A program made the position numbers and the translations under genes. From the NCBI GenBank assembly GCA_964502525.1, contig CAZCXH010000036.1:1-34141 (forward strand): DNA of 34,141 nucleotides. Direction: 5' to 3'. Shown piece by piece: positions 16,247 to 24,446 of the stretch (positions within the stretch are counted from its first letter, which is position 1; every line of letters starts with the position of its first letter). A model generated the notes under the pieces. The model searched no databases. It worked only from the letters and a program-made list of their open reading frames with translations, and was not told the origin of the DNA. Source of the stretch: DATLYB01 sp964502525 (GTDB lineage Bacteria > Bacteroidota > Bacteroidia > Chitinophagales > CAIOSU01).

Positions 16247-16569
16247 TTTAATTTCTTATTCCTCCTATGCCTGTTCGCATCCCTGCCCGTTTTCTTCTTC
16301 AAATTTTTCTTCAGGGCAGCGGTTAGGTCCACGCCTGTTTGATTGGCAAGGCATATTGTCACGAACAGCACATCGGCCAATTCATCTCTCAATTCTTTTC
16401 CTTTGTCGGATTTTTTGAAAGACTGCTCGCCATATTTTCGGGAGATGATGCGGGCTACTTCCCCGACTTCTTCCGTGAGGATTGCCATGTTGGTGAGTTC
16501 GTTGAAATACCGAACACCGGTTGTCTTTATCCAGCGGTCAACAGTTCGCTGGGCTTCTTTGATAGTCAT
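16243..16569 (-). CDS. MazG-like nucleotide pyrophosphohydrolase
   Basis: A 108-aa, single-domain all-alpha NTP-PPase. The metal-binding pairs are EEVGE (33-37) and DELAD (62-66), as in the MazG/RS21-C6 group that hydrolyses (d)NTPs to monophosphates and may clear damaged nucleotides. The position just before mutY, with a 4-nt overlap, fits a shared role in avoiding oxidised-base mutations, which is inference. The C-terminal tail is very basic (KKNLKKKTGRDANRHRRNKK). Confidence 0.88.
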   Translation of the reverse strand: MTIKEAQRTVDRWIKTTGVRYFNELTNMAILTEEVGEVARIISRKYGEQSFKKSDKGKELRDELADVLFVTICLANQTGVDLTAALKKNLKKKTGRDANRHRRNKKLK

Positions 16570-16575
16570 TTCTTT

Positions 16576-17079
16576 TTAACCTTTTATTGCTATTGAAACA
16601 AGAAAACCAGTTATCAGCAGCGCTGGCAACATTCTTACAATAAGATTGTTGATTAATATCCGCAGTTGATTGTCTTCAAGATTTCCGAAATATAATTTGA
16701 AAATGCAGAACAGGAAGAGTATTCCTGACGCAGAACATCCCGCCAGCAGCATGGCAGATCCACCGGCCCAATACTGCAGCCGGAACAGAATGCCCATGGC
16801 AGTGACCGCAAGCGCCATGTAGCCCGCCCTCAGCACGTGGACAACCAGCCCCCTCTGCTCTATCTGAAATATCTCGCTAAGAAAATTTCCGTGGATGGCA
16901 TAAACAAAGGATAACAGAGAAATGCCTGCGACCATGAAACAGGAGGACGCGTCAATCCTCTGCGTCATCATAAAAACTCCAATAAGGCAAAGCAGCAGGC
17001 CTGCTATCTCACCGCGCGCAATCAATTTCTCAACACGCCCGCTGTTTTCCCTGATATAAGCGCGCAGATTGCCTTGCAT
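16576..17079 (-). CDS. Integral membrane protein of unknown function (~5 TM)
   Basis: I chose the ATG at 17079 (MQGNLRAYIREN), giving 167 aa; a longer frame would run into a repeat element. After a polar N-terminus there are about five membrane helices, such as EIAGLLLCLIGVFMMT, FMVAGISLLSFVYAI, and MLPALLITGFLVSIAI at the end. No catalytic motif is visible. It is six nt upstream of the MazG-like gene and probably the first gene of the mazG-mutY-ssb-gldE-gldD run. Confidence 0.7.
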   Translation of the reverse strand: MQGNLRAYIRENSGRVEKLIARGEIAGLLLCLIGVFMMTQRIDASSCFMVAGISLLSFVYAIHGNFLSEIFQIEQRGLVVHVLRAGYMALAVTAMGILFRLQYWAGGSAMLLAGCSASGILFLFCIFKLYFGNLEDNQLRILINNLIVRMLPALLITGFLVSIAIKG

Positions 17080-17112
17080 GATGCAATGATACCGAACTGC
17101 AATTATATTTGC

Positions 17113-17200
17113 GGGCAGTTCAAAAAAATCAACCACTTGCTGCCACTTCTTCCGGAGAGGCGGGGTAAGGTGATGTGGCGAACAATTTTCAGAACTGCCT
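17113..17200 (+). repeat. ~90-bp inverted-terminus element, copy D
   Basis: Starts GGGCAGTTCAAAAAAATC and ends CAATTTTCAGAACTGCCT; core CACTTCTTCCGGAGAGGCGGGG. It fills the gap between two divergent genes (starts at 17079 minus and 17209 plus), ending nine nt before the plus-strand start. Both promoters must overlap it. Confidence 0.85.
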
Positions 17201-17208
17201 TTGCGCTA

Positions 17209-17577
17209 ATGCCCAAATCAAAAAATCCCTATAAAGACATCCTGGTCATTGTGCTTGGATTTCTTGTTTTCTATCTGATCACAAAAAAAAATTTCCTCCT
17301 TTATTTAAGCGGTGGTATTGCTCTTGCTGGCGTGTTATCTGAATTTCTTGCGGAAAAGATGGTGTGGGGATGGTATAAACTCGCGGAAGGGTTGGGTTAC
17401 GTCAGTTCGCGGATATTGCTCTCAATAGTATTTTTCCTGTTCCTCACACCCCTCGCGATGCTCTCTCGCCTGTTCAGAAAGGGTGATGCGCTGCAACTTA
17501 AGAAGAAGTTATCGGGAAGTTATTTCACCGAGCGCAGGCACATGTATGTGAAGGAGGATCTGGAGAAGATGTGGTGA
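17209..17577 (+). CDS. SxtJ-like small membrane protein
   Basis: A 122-aa protein with hydrophobic helices at about 11-25, 29-45 and 67-88. The pattern VWGWYKLAEGLGYVSSRILLSIVFFLFLTP, given here in key parts as WYKLAEGLG, SRILLSIVFF and LTPLAMLSRLF, is that of the SxtJ family (named from saxitoxin clusters but widespread), whose function is unknown. I start at the ATG at 17209; an upstream start would translate the repeat element. In other genomes such genes neighbour carbamoyltransferases; none is here. Confidence 0.75.
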   Translation: MPKSKNPYKDILVIVLGFLVFYLITKKNFLLYLSGGIALAGVLSEFLAEKMVWGWYKLAEGLGYVSSRILLSIVFFLFLTPLAMLSRLFRKGDALQLKKKLSGSYFTERRHMYVKEDLEKMW

Positions 17578-17584
17578 CGCTGAT

Positions 17585-19696
17585 TTATCTTATCAGGCTT
17601 ACATTTCCCGATTTCATTATCCTTCTGCGCGATTCCGTGTTGTACCATGCAATGTATGCATAGACTTCAGCGGGACAATTTCTTCCCTTAAACTTCCCGT
17701 TCCATGCTGAATTTTCCTGGCTGCCCCTGAAAACCGTTTCTCCCCACCGGTTGAATATTTTTATTTCAAGCCCGCTGATGCTGCAATCGCTCCGGGGCCT
17801 GAACACGTCATTGATTCCGTCATTGTTGGGGGTGAATGCTTTGGGTAAAAACAATTCGCAACCGCAGTCCATCAATCTTATTGTAATTGAATCGTATAGC
17901 GTTTCGCATTCAGTGGTTGCCGCCACATAATATATTCCTTCATTCGCAACAGTTAATTGAGATTCGGACGAGCCGTCCTGCCACCTGAAGGCTGCGCTGT
18001 TTATTCCGGTGTTTAAAGCAAGTTGGGCGCCTGCGCAGATTGCGGTATCGTTTCCCAGGTTCAGGATGAGTTTGTCCAAATAATTGACAATGATGGAATC
18101 TCTATCCGAGCAGTTGTTTAAAACTGCTTCAACCCAGAATATCCCCTGCTGGGTTACATTGAATGTGGAATTCGTTGAGCCGTCCTGCCACACGTAATCT
18201 CCCCCTGTTGTTCCGGCATTCAATAACAGAGATTCTCCCTCGCAAAGGGTTGTGTCATTGCCAACGTTGATTTCAGGCGCAGGAGAAAAAGCCGCATTAA
18301 CTGTATCACCACTGATGCATCCGTCAAGCATCACATTCACCCAATACTCTCCGGATTGTGTTGCAGAATATTCTGAGTCCGTTGAACCATCCTGCCATTG
18401 GTAAGCTGCTCCGGGAGTTGCAGCATTAAGCGACAGAACCCCGCCCGCACAGAGAACGGTGTCCCTTCCGAGATTAATTGATGGAGGCAAAACATACATT
18501 ACATTTATTGTATCGCTGGATTCGCAGCTATTCAAAGCAACCCGAACCCAATAAGTTCCGGCTTCTGACACTGCAAATATTGAATTGACCGAACCGTCCT
18601 GCCACAGGTAATCTGCCCCTGTTGTTCCGGCATTCAATAACAGAGATTCTCCCTCGCAAAGGGTTGTGTCATTGCCGAGGCTGATTTCGGTCGCAGGATA
18701 AAACGTTACGTTGATGGTATCTGCGGTGACGCATCCGCCAAGCGTCACATTCACCCAATACATTCCGGGTTGAGTTACGGCAAATGAATCATTCGTTGAG
18801 CCGTCACGCCATTGGTAAGCTGCTCCGGGAATGGATACGCGCAACCACAAAGTTTCACCGGAGCATAGCGTTGTATCATCGCCCAGGTCAAGCGACTTCG
18901 GTGAAACGAACGCCACGCTGATGGTATCGCGAAACACGCAGGCATCCTGCGACACCTCTACCCAATATGCGCCCGTTTGAGTAACCGTTAATGTTGGTAC
19001 AGTCGAACCGTCCAGCCATAGATAGGTGGCACAGGAAGTGCCTGCATTTAACAGCAATGAGTTGCCAGCGCATAAGGCAGTGTCGTTGCCCAAATCCAGA
19101 TTGTCAGAGCATGTGCTGGTGACGGTGAAATTGTCAACCTGCGTCCACGGCAACTGGTGGTTGACCCCTCCGCATCTCACAGTAACATACCATGCGGAGT
19201 CAGGGGCGATGAAAGAAAACATCCGGTGCGTCCAGCCTGCATCATAAACAGGAGGAGGCGCTGCATAAACGAGGATGCCAAAGAGATTATTGAAGTTGGA
19301 TACACCTACCTCAACACCCTCTCCCGGGGGAAATGGCGTGCAACTGCGGTCATAAAACGATATTGAATATGTATTGCCTGCAATCAGCGGGGATGAAAGC
19401 TTCAATGAAATCGCGTCAGTGCCTCCGCTGGTAAGCGCGACAAACCAGTTGCCGCATTGCGCCTGCCCGCAGTAGTCCGATGAGCCGATGATGTCAATGT
19501 TGCCGCCAGCAGGTCCTCCGCCATTCCAGTCGCCAAAGGCGGTGGAATTGGAGATGAATGAGTTGTACTGTGCATTCTGTAAATTTAATTGGTCAGTTCC
19601 AGCGGTATTTATTTCAAAGCTGCCGTTAAGGATGGACTGGGCAAAGGTTGCCTTTAAGCAAAAAAAAGATATTATTATACCGAAAAGCTTTATCAA
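17585..19696 (-). CDS. Secreted adhesin-like protein with six Ig-like repeats and gliding/T9SS C-terminal domain
   Basis: A 703-aa protein. Residues 1-20 are a signal peptide ending FAQ. Residues 21-196 form a beta-sandwich of the kind found in carbohydrate-binding-like domains (SILNGSFEIN, DNFTVTSTC). Six repeats of ~69 residues start at 199, 269, 338, 407, 476 and 545, each with LxLGNDTxLCxG, then YxWQDGS and GxYWVxV. Residues 614-703 match the CHU_C gliding-motility-associated C-terminal domain (FLPKAFTPNNDGINDVFRP, FNRWGETVF), which directs export by T9SS and surface attachment. Two repeats share an identical 61-bp DNA stretch. Probably a surface adhesin or enzyme-free binding protein. 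Confidence 0.9.
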   Translation of the reverse strand: MIKLFGIIISFFCLKATFAQSILNGSFEINTAGTDQLNLQNAQYNSFISNSTAFGDWNGGGPAGGNIDIIGSSDYCGQAQCGNWFVALTSGGTDAISLKLSSPLIAGNTYSISFYDRSCTPFPPGEGVEVGVSNFNNLFGILVYAAPPPVYDAGWTHRMFSFIAPDSAWYVTVRCGGVNHQLPWTQVDNFTVTSTCSDNLDLGNDTALCAGNSLLLNAGTSCATYLWLDGSTVPTLTVTQTGAYWVEVSQDACVFRDTISVAFVSPKSLDLGDDTTLCSGETLWLRVSIPGAAYQWRDGSTNDSFAVTQPGMYWVNVTLGGCVTADTINVTFYPATEISLGNDTTLCEGESLLLNAGTTGADYLWQDGSVNSIFAVSEAGTYWVRVALNSCESSDTINVMYVLPPSINLGRDTVLCAGGVLSLNAATPGAAYQWQDGSTDSEYSATQSGEYWVNVMLDGCISGDTVNAAFSPAPEINVGNDTTLCEGESLLLNAGTTGGDYVWQDGSTNSTFNVTQQGIFWVEAVLNNCSDRDSIIVNYLDKLILNLGNDTAICAGAQLALNTGINSAAFRWQDGSSESQLTVANEGIYYVAATTECETLYDSITIRLMDCGCELFLPKAFTPNNDGINDVFRPRSDCSISGLEIKIFNRWGETVFRGSQENSAWNGKFKGRNCPAEVYAYIAWYNTESRRRIMKSGNVSLIR

Positions 19697-19750
19697 GGAA
19701 TGCTGTTTAAAAAATGAGCATCTGAAACCAAAATCAGCCGAAGGGTATTA

Positions 19751-19781
19751 TTGGCTGCCTGCACTCAACTTTCTATCTTTA
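19751..19781 (+). promoter_or_regulatory. Candidate Bacteroidota-type promoter for the PhoD gene
   Basis: TTGG at 19751-19754 and TATCTTTA at 19774-19781, with 19 nt between, approach the Bacteroidota -33 TTTG / -7 TAnnTTTG consensus. The PhoD start lies 15 nt further on. Several other AT-rich stretches would score similarly, so this is a weak call. Confidence 0.3.
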
Positions 19782-19795
19782 CTGAAAATCACCTT

Positions 19796-21565
19796 ATGCG
19801 TCATCCTGTTTTTTACGTCTTCTGCTTTTTGATTGTTGCCGTTAACCTGCATGCGCAGCAGGGCTTCGCCCCGTTTCTTCATGGCGTTGCTTCGGGCGAT
19901 CCGCTCAGCGACAGAATTATTCTTTGGACTCATGTTTCGCCCCTGGATTCCGCGCAGCCTCTAACCGTCAATTGGCGTATTGCGACCGACACCGCCTTCA
20001 GCAGTCTCGCTAACTCAGGAAGTTTTACTACCGATTCTTCACGCGATTTCAACGTGAAGGTGGACGCTACCGGATTGCAACCCGGAACAACCTATTACTA
20101 CGACTTTGAAACAGGCGGAGCATATTCCGCTGTTGGCAGAACCAGGACAGCTCCTTCGGGGAATATTGACCATGCAAGGTTTGCGGTGGCTACCTGCGCC
20201 AAATACTCCAAAGGATATTTTAACGCTTACGCCCGCATTGGCGACAGGGATGACATTGATGCGGTGATTCATTTGGGAGATTACATTTACGAGAGCAGGG
20301 ATTCAGGCGAAGTCGGCAGGGTGATGCTGCCTTATGCGCGATGCAGCACGTTGGTGCAATTCCGCGATCGCTATGCCCAATATCATACCGATCCCGATCT
20401 TGTTTACGCCCGCCAGCGGCATCCATTCATCAATGTTTGGGACGATCATGAAACAGGCAACGACTCGTGGATGCACGGCTCCGAGCATTTTCCCGACAGC
20501 GCTCAGTTTGACGCATTAAAGCAAGGAGCAATTAAAGCGTATTTCGAATGGATTCCCATCCGGGAAAATCCATCGCAGCCACAGAGCATTTACCGCACGT
20601 TTCAATATGGAGATTTGCTTGACCTTATTATGATTGACGCCCGGCTGGAAGGACGCATGAAGCAACTGCTTTTTACCGAGCCGTCTGATATGCCTGCAAT
20701 CCTTGACAGTAACAGAACTATTCTTGGGCATGAGCAATTCGATTGGCTCATCAGCCGGCTTGACAGCAGCACAGCGCGATGGCGCATCATCGGACAACAA
20801 GTGATGATGGCTCCTGTGTTGTTCTTTGGCAGTCCGATTAATGAAGACCAATGGGATAACTATCCGGCTGAACGCGCAAAGCTGTACAAGCACATGGATG
20901 ACAATCAGATGAATAACGTGGTGGTGCTGACGGGTGATGTTCACGCAGCGCTTGCCAACAATTTGCCGATAGATACCGCTCTGTATGATGACGCCACAGG
21001 CGCGGGTTCCGTGGCGGTTGAATTTATTACTCCTGCAATTGCCTCCAGCAAAAGCGATTTCAGCTTTCTGTCGTTTGAAACGATTAAAATCCATGATCCG
21101 CACATGCAATATGTCGCATTTGGCAGGAACGGCTACATGGTTGTTGACGTATCCGAGGATACCGTCCGGGGAGACTATTATTTCGTTCCGGATCCGGATG
21201 TTCCTGACCCGAATGAAGAACTAGGCGCCAGTTTTTATACTAACTACGGATCAAAGCATTTGTGGCGGGATTCTTCAACCGATGTTGCGCCACCCCTTCC
21301 ACCGCAAAAAGAAAACATCAGATTATATCCCAACCCGGCAGATGATATTCTGAACGTGCATATACAAGGCGCGATGGGGAAAATATCCCTGAGAATTTAC
21401 AATTCTGAAGGCAGGGTGGTGAAGGCAAAAGTGCTTGACATTCCTTCAGACGGAGATTATCAGTTCAACTTTGATATATCCGGGTTGAGCAAAGGGATAT
21501 ATTTTCTAAGAGCTTTTGCAGATAGGAAAGAATTTTACAGCGGAAAATTTTCTGTTGCCGAATAA
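19796..21565 (+). CDS. PhoD-like alkaline phosphatase/phosphodiesterase with T9SS sorting tail
   Basis: A 589-aa secreted enzyme expected to hydrolyse phosphate esters using Ca/Fe-type metals. Signal peptide 1-20 (FLIVAVNLHA); PhoD N-terminal domain at 23-120 (HGVASGDPLSDRIILWTHVS); metallophosphatase core with HLGDYIYES (159-167), NVWDDHETGND (213-223) and VVLTGDVHAA (376-385). The last ~80 residues (IRLYPNPADDILNV, then GLSKGIYFLRA) are a T9SS type A sorting domain, so it is exported to the surface or medium. I use the ATG at 19796; upstream in-frame sequence is not needed for the signal peptide. The thioesterase starts 6 nt downstream. Confidence 0.93.
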   Translation: MRHPVFYVFCFLIVAVNLHAQQGFAPFLHGVASGDPLSDRIILWTHVSPLDSAQPLTVNWRIATDTAFSSLANSGSFTTDSSRDFNVKVDATGLQPGTTYYYDFETGGAYSAVGRTRTAPSGNIDHARFAVATCAKYSKGYFNAYARIGDRDDIDAVIHLGDYIYESRDSGEVGRVMLPYARCSTLVQFRDRYAQYHTDPDLVYARQRHPFINVWDDHETGNDSWMHGSEHFPDSAQFDALKQGAIKAYFEWIPIRENPSQPQSIYRTFQYGDLLDLIMIDARLEGRMKQLLFTEPSDMPAILDSNRTILGHEQFDWLISRLDSSTARWRIIGQQVMMAPVLFFGSPINEDQWDNYPAERAKLYKHMDDNQMNNVVVLTGDVHAALANNLPIDTALYDDATGAGSVAVEFITPAIASSKSDFSFLSFETIKIHDPHMQYVAFGRNGYMVVDVSEDTVRGDYYFVPDPDVPDPNEELGASFYTNYGSKHLWRDSSTDVAPPLPPQKENIRLYPNPADDILNVHIQGAMGKISLRIYNSEGRVVKAKVLDIPSDGDYQFNFDISGLSKGIYFLRAFADRKEFYSGKFSVAE

Positions 21566-21571
21566 AAGGTA

Positions 21572-22090
21572 ATGCTGCCCCCGGATCCCGACAAGACTTA
21601 TCCCAAAGAAACAGAATCCTCAGCAGTGGTCCGGTTCCAGGATTGCGATCCGCTGGGGCATCTGAACAATGCAAAATATTTTGACTACTTCTTCAACGCC
21701 CGTGAAGACCAGGTTTCCAAACTCTACGGCTACAGTCCCGGTGAGATTTACAAAAGGTTCGGCTGCTCATGGGTGGTTTACAATCATAATATTTCTTATA
21801 TCCGTTCGGTGGTGTTCGGTGAATGGGTGAAAATAATGTCACGGGTGATTTTCTATGACCACAATACCGTAATCGTGGAATATTACATGACCGGCATGGA
21901 TAAAAAAAACCTGAAATGCCTGATGTGGACCACCATCAAATATGTGGACGTGAAGACGGGCAGAACGACCGTGCATCAGCCGGAGGTGGCGCAGTTTCTG
22001 GAAGTGATGCGGCTCAAGGACTTTTATTTTGATGATAAGATGACGGTGAAACAACGGATTCATCAGGTGAAAGGCGAGTTAAAGGGATGA
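21572..22090 (+). CDS. Hotdog-fold acyl-CoA thioesterase (4-hydroxybenzoyl-CoA thioesterase/FadM-like)
   Basis: A 172-aa cytoplasmic hotdog protein. The N-terminal RFQDCDPLGHLNNAKYFDYF (21-40) is the hallmark segment; Asp26 is the expected catalytic acid and LGHLNN shapes the active site. The strands CSWVVYNHNISYI and VKIMSRVIFYDHNTVIVEYY complete the hotdog. It should cleave an acyl-CoA or acyl-ACP; the chain cannot be told. It lies 6 nt after the PhoD gene, so the two may be co-transcribed although their roles look unrelated. Confidence 0.85.
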   Translation: MLPPDPDKTYPKETESSAVVRFQDCDPLGHLNNAKYFDYFFNAREDQVSKLYGYSPGEIYKRFGCSWVVYNHNISYIRSVVFGEWVKIMSRVIFYDHNTVIVEYYMTGMDKKNLKCLMWTTIKYVDVKTGRTTVHQPEVAQFLEVMRLKDFYFDDKMTVKQRIHQVKGELKG

Positions 22091-22128
22091 TTTCCCCGTC
22101 ATGCCGGGCGAAGCGAAAGCATTCATGT

Positions 22129-22205
22129 AAAATGACGAATGTCGAATTACGAATTGCAAGAAATCGAGTTTTCCTTCGTCATTCGCATATCGCCATTCGT
22201 CATTT
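22129..22205. repeat. Inverted repeat of AAATGACGAATG type
   Basis: Left arm AAATGACGAATG (22129-22140, continuing GTCGAATTACGAATTG) and right arm CATTCGTCATTT (22194-22205, preceded by CTTCGTCATTCGCATATCGC) can fold into a long imperfect hairpin. This AATGACGAAT motif is a frequent intergenic sequence in Bacteroidota. It marks the boundary before the AT-rich block. Confidence 0.7.
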
Positions 22206-22277
22206 GAGGAAGGTTATGTGCAACCGCAAACGCTCCGATTGTAGTGCCTGCTAACTTGAAACTTTAACTACGAACAA

Positions 22278-22877
22278 ATGACACAACACGAATTTTTAAA
22301 ACCTGCTTTGACAGGACTTGCGAAACTTCAAATCGCATTAGACAAGAAAGGTGGGCCTTCCGAAGACGGGCAACTCTTTGAACAAATCTTGTCACTTCAA
22401 GACGGTATCTTGAAAAGTTTCGGACTACCAGCAAGCCCCGACAACGAAAAACTAATTTGGTTTTCGCAATTACCAACAGACGAAGAAGTGAATGGAAGAG
22501 TAATGCAACTTCACAAGACAGCAACAAAATATTTGTTGAGTAATCCGACATCAGAACTCCAAACTTTGAGAGAGGCACAGAACTTACAGGAAAATGCTTT
22601 TGCTGTTTTGCCTGAACTAAAAATTCCAACTCATACTTACACACTTTTTGTTTACCACAAAATTCTTCTCCAGCGAAAAGACACTATTGAAAACATTTTA
22701 CACGAATTAAAATTTGTCAGCAACTTCCCAGATATTCTTGATGCAATTGGAAAAATTGAGCAAGGCACACTTGACAACGAACCCGAAGTAGCAGCAGTTC
22801 TTGAAAAGATTGGAGTAAGATACCTTCAACAATTCTACATGCACAATTCAAATCTTTTAAGCGATGACGATTACTGA
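22278..22877 (+). CDS. Unknown protein, first gene of the AT-rich cassette
   Basis: I do not recognise the family. The 199-aa protein is soluble and mostly helical, with no signal peptide (TQHEFLKPALTGLAKLQIAL, then ILHELKFVSNFPDILDAIGK). The start ATG at 22278 follows AACTACGAACAA. It overlaps the UDG-like gene by 14 nt, so the two are likely translationally coupled and probably act together. The DNA is visibly more AT-rich than the flanking PhoD and lpxB regions, with a different codon preference, which suggests recent acquisition. Confidence 0.7.
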   Translation: MTQHEFLKPALTGLAKLQIALDKKGGPSEDGQLFEQILSLQDGILKSFGLPASPDNEKLIWFSQLPTDEEVNGRVMQLHKTATKYLLSNPTSELQTLREAQNLQENAFAVLPELKIPTHTYTLFVYHKILLQRKDTIENILHELKFVSNFPDILDAIGKIEQGTLDNEPEVAAVLEKIGVRYLQQFYMHNSNLLSDDDY

Positions 22878-23430
22878 TATTCCCTTTGAAGAACATCCAT
22901 TCAAACCTTTTGTTCCAGACAAAGCAACTGTTTTAATTGTCGGTAGTTTTCCAGGCATGGAGCAAATAGTAAATAAGGACAACCCCGAAGAATGGTTTTA
23001 CAGTGCAGCCGATAATTTATTTTGGGTAATTCTTTCAGATGCTTTCAAGGCAGAGTTGAAAACGGTAAAACAGAAAAAAGATTTTTTTACAACCAAGGGA
23101 ATTGCAATCACAGACATCTTTGCTAAAGTCAAACGAAAGGAGAAAAGCAACCTTGATAAATTCCTAACTCAAATGGAATACAACAAGGAAATAAAATCAA
23201 TCATTGAAAATTCGGAAATCAAAAAACTTTTCTTCACGAGTAAATTCGTTGAGAAACATTTTCTAAAAGAGTTTCCTCAAATTACTTTCGGAGTTTGTTT
23301 GCCATCACCGTCACAAGCTGCAAATATTCCAATCTCCATTTCAGACGACTTTAAAATTTATAAGAAAGAAAATCCGAAAGGAAACACTTATTCGTTTCGG
23401 GTTTTTAAATACAATCAACTCCTTTCATGA
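22864..23430 (+). CDS. Uracil-DNA-glycosylase-superfamily protein (mismatch/deoxyinosine-type)
   Basis: A 188-aa protein with the UDG fold signals: TVLIVGSFPG (22-31, motif 1 region, here without the catalytic Asp or Asn next to the Gly-Ser), FYSAADNLFWVIL (45-57, equivalent of the YYxxxxNxFW segment), GIAITDI (79-85) and LPSPSQAA (146-153, motif 2, normally HPSP; here the His is Leu). It would flip out and excise damaged bases, but the replaced motif residues leave activity uncertain. It overlaps the previous gene by 14 nt and the deiminase gene by 4 nt (ATGA). Confidence 0.75.
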   Translation: MTITDIPFEEHPFKPFVPDKATVLIVGSFPGMEQIVNKDNPEEWFYSAADNLFWVILSDAFKAELKTVKQKKDFFTTKGIAITDIFAKVKRKEKSNLDKFLTQMEYNKEIKSIIENSEIKKLFFTSKFVEKHFLKEFPQITFGVCLPSPSQAANIPISISDDFKIYKKENPKGNTYSFRVFKYNQLLS

Positions 23431-24254
23431 TTATTGACGAACAAACCAATCAACTTTTTCTTACGGACTGCTTGCAAAGCAAGCGGTCGAAATTTTTTCC
23501 CGATTTGAAAAGGTGTTGAATAATTGTAAAATAAATTTTCCATTTCTCCCAAACACAAAAGATGTTTGGGCAATTGACTTCATGCTTGTTCAAGTGAGCA
23601 AAGACAAGTTTGTTCGTTTCACTTACAACCCCGACTATTTGAAGCCGAAAAAATATCAGAAAACAATTTCCGATGTTGACAGCATTTGCAAAGCAATCAA
23701 CTTGACTATAACAAAATCAAATCTGATTGTTGACGGTGGCCATGTTTCAAAGACAACGGATAAGGTGATTATGTGCGACAAAGTTTTCCATGAAAACAAA
23801 CACATTCCCGAAAGAGATATAATCAAGCAACTTCAAAACCTATTTGAAGTTGACAAACTCTTTTCCGTGCCTTGGGACATCAATGATTTCACAGGTCATG
23901 CTGACGGCATGGTTCGCTTCATTGACAGCAACACAGTTTTAATAAACGACTATTCAAAAGAGAACGCAGAGTTTCAAAGATGTTTTAGAATGTCGTTGCA
24001 CAATGCAGGACTTGATTGGATTGAACTTACTTACAATCTACCGCACGACCCGACATTGACAAGTGCAAGAGGGCTTTACTTGAACTATCTACAAATGAAA
24101 CAAGCGGTAATCGTTCCAACTTTCAAAACAAAGTTTGGCGACAAAGCAGTAAAAGTTTTGGAGCAAGTTTTCAAAGGACATTGCGACAGTTGACAGCAAC
24201 GAATTAGCAGACGAAGGAGGAATTTTAAATTGCGTAACATGGAACATTGCATAG
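23427..24254 (+). pseudogene. Agmatine-deiminase/peptidylarginine-deiminase-like gene with two compensating frameshifts
   Basis: The gene starts at an ATG overlapping the UDG-like stop (MIIDEQTNQLFLTD). At about 23467 the reading must drop back one base to continue LLAKQAVEIFSRFEKVLNN and PNTKDVWAIDFMLVQV. That middle frame runs through IVDGGHV, DFTGHADGMVRF and GLYLNYLQMKQAVIVP, then stops at 24193. Skipping one base near 24176 restores the first frame and gives FKDIATVDSNELADEGG and ILNCVTWNI up to TAG at 24252; this contains the catalytic Cys of the family. The reconstructed protein is ~275 aa, a short member of the PAD_porph group, which deiminates agmatine or arginine. Either a recent pseudogene or two assembly errors. 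Confidence 0.75.
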
Positions 24255-24446
24255 AGGTAAATCGCTTCGTTCAAAGTTTGTGCGGACTTCAAACAGTTAT
24301 GCTTCGCAGGAACAGCAGCGGTGATGCGCATAACATGGTATTGCCAAAAGCGGGGCTGAACGGCTTCGATTGGACTTTAGTGCAAGGTTCAACGGTCATT
24401 CATTTCCCCATTAGAGCGGCTTGCTCTCAAACGAAGCATAAACTTC
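24255..24446. repeat. Non-coding cassette end with inverted repeats
   Basis: No gene is seen in these 192 bp. GTTATGC (24296-24302) pairs with GCATAAC (24328-24334), and CAGTTATGCTTCG (from 24294) is nearly the reverse complement of CGAAGCATAAAC (24434-24445). GCGCATAAC at 24326-24334 is also the near reverse complement of GTTATGTGC at 22213-22221, at the other end of the AT-rich block. The layout recalls recombination sites of gene cassettes but does not fit the integron attC order. Confidence 0.55.

Noticed and set aside
19984..21109. Long minus-strand ORFs opposite the PhoD gene
   Set aside because: They are shadows of a well-supported plus-strand gene with clear family motifs.
24255..24446. 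Integron attC site
   Set aside because: GTTATGC and GCATAAC occur in the reverse of the attC order, do not match the RYYYAAC/GTTRRRY consensus exactly, and no integrase is present.
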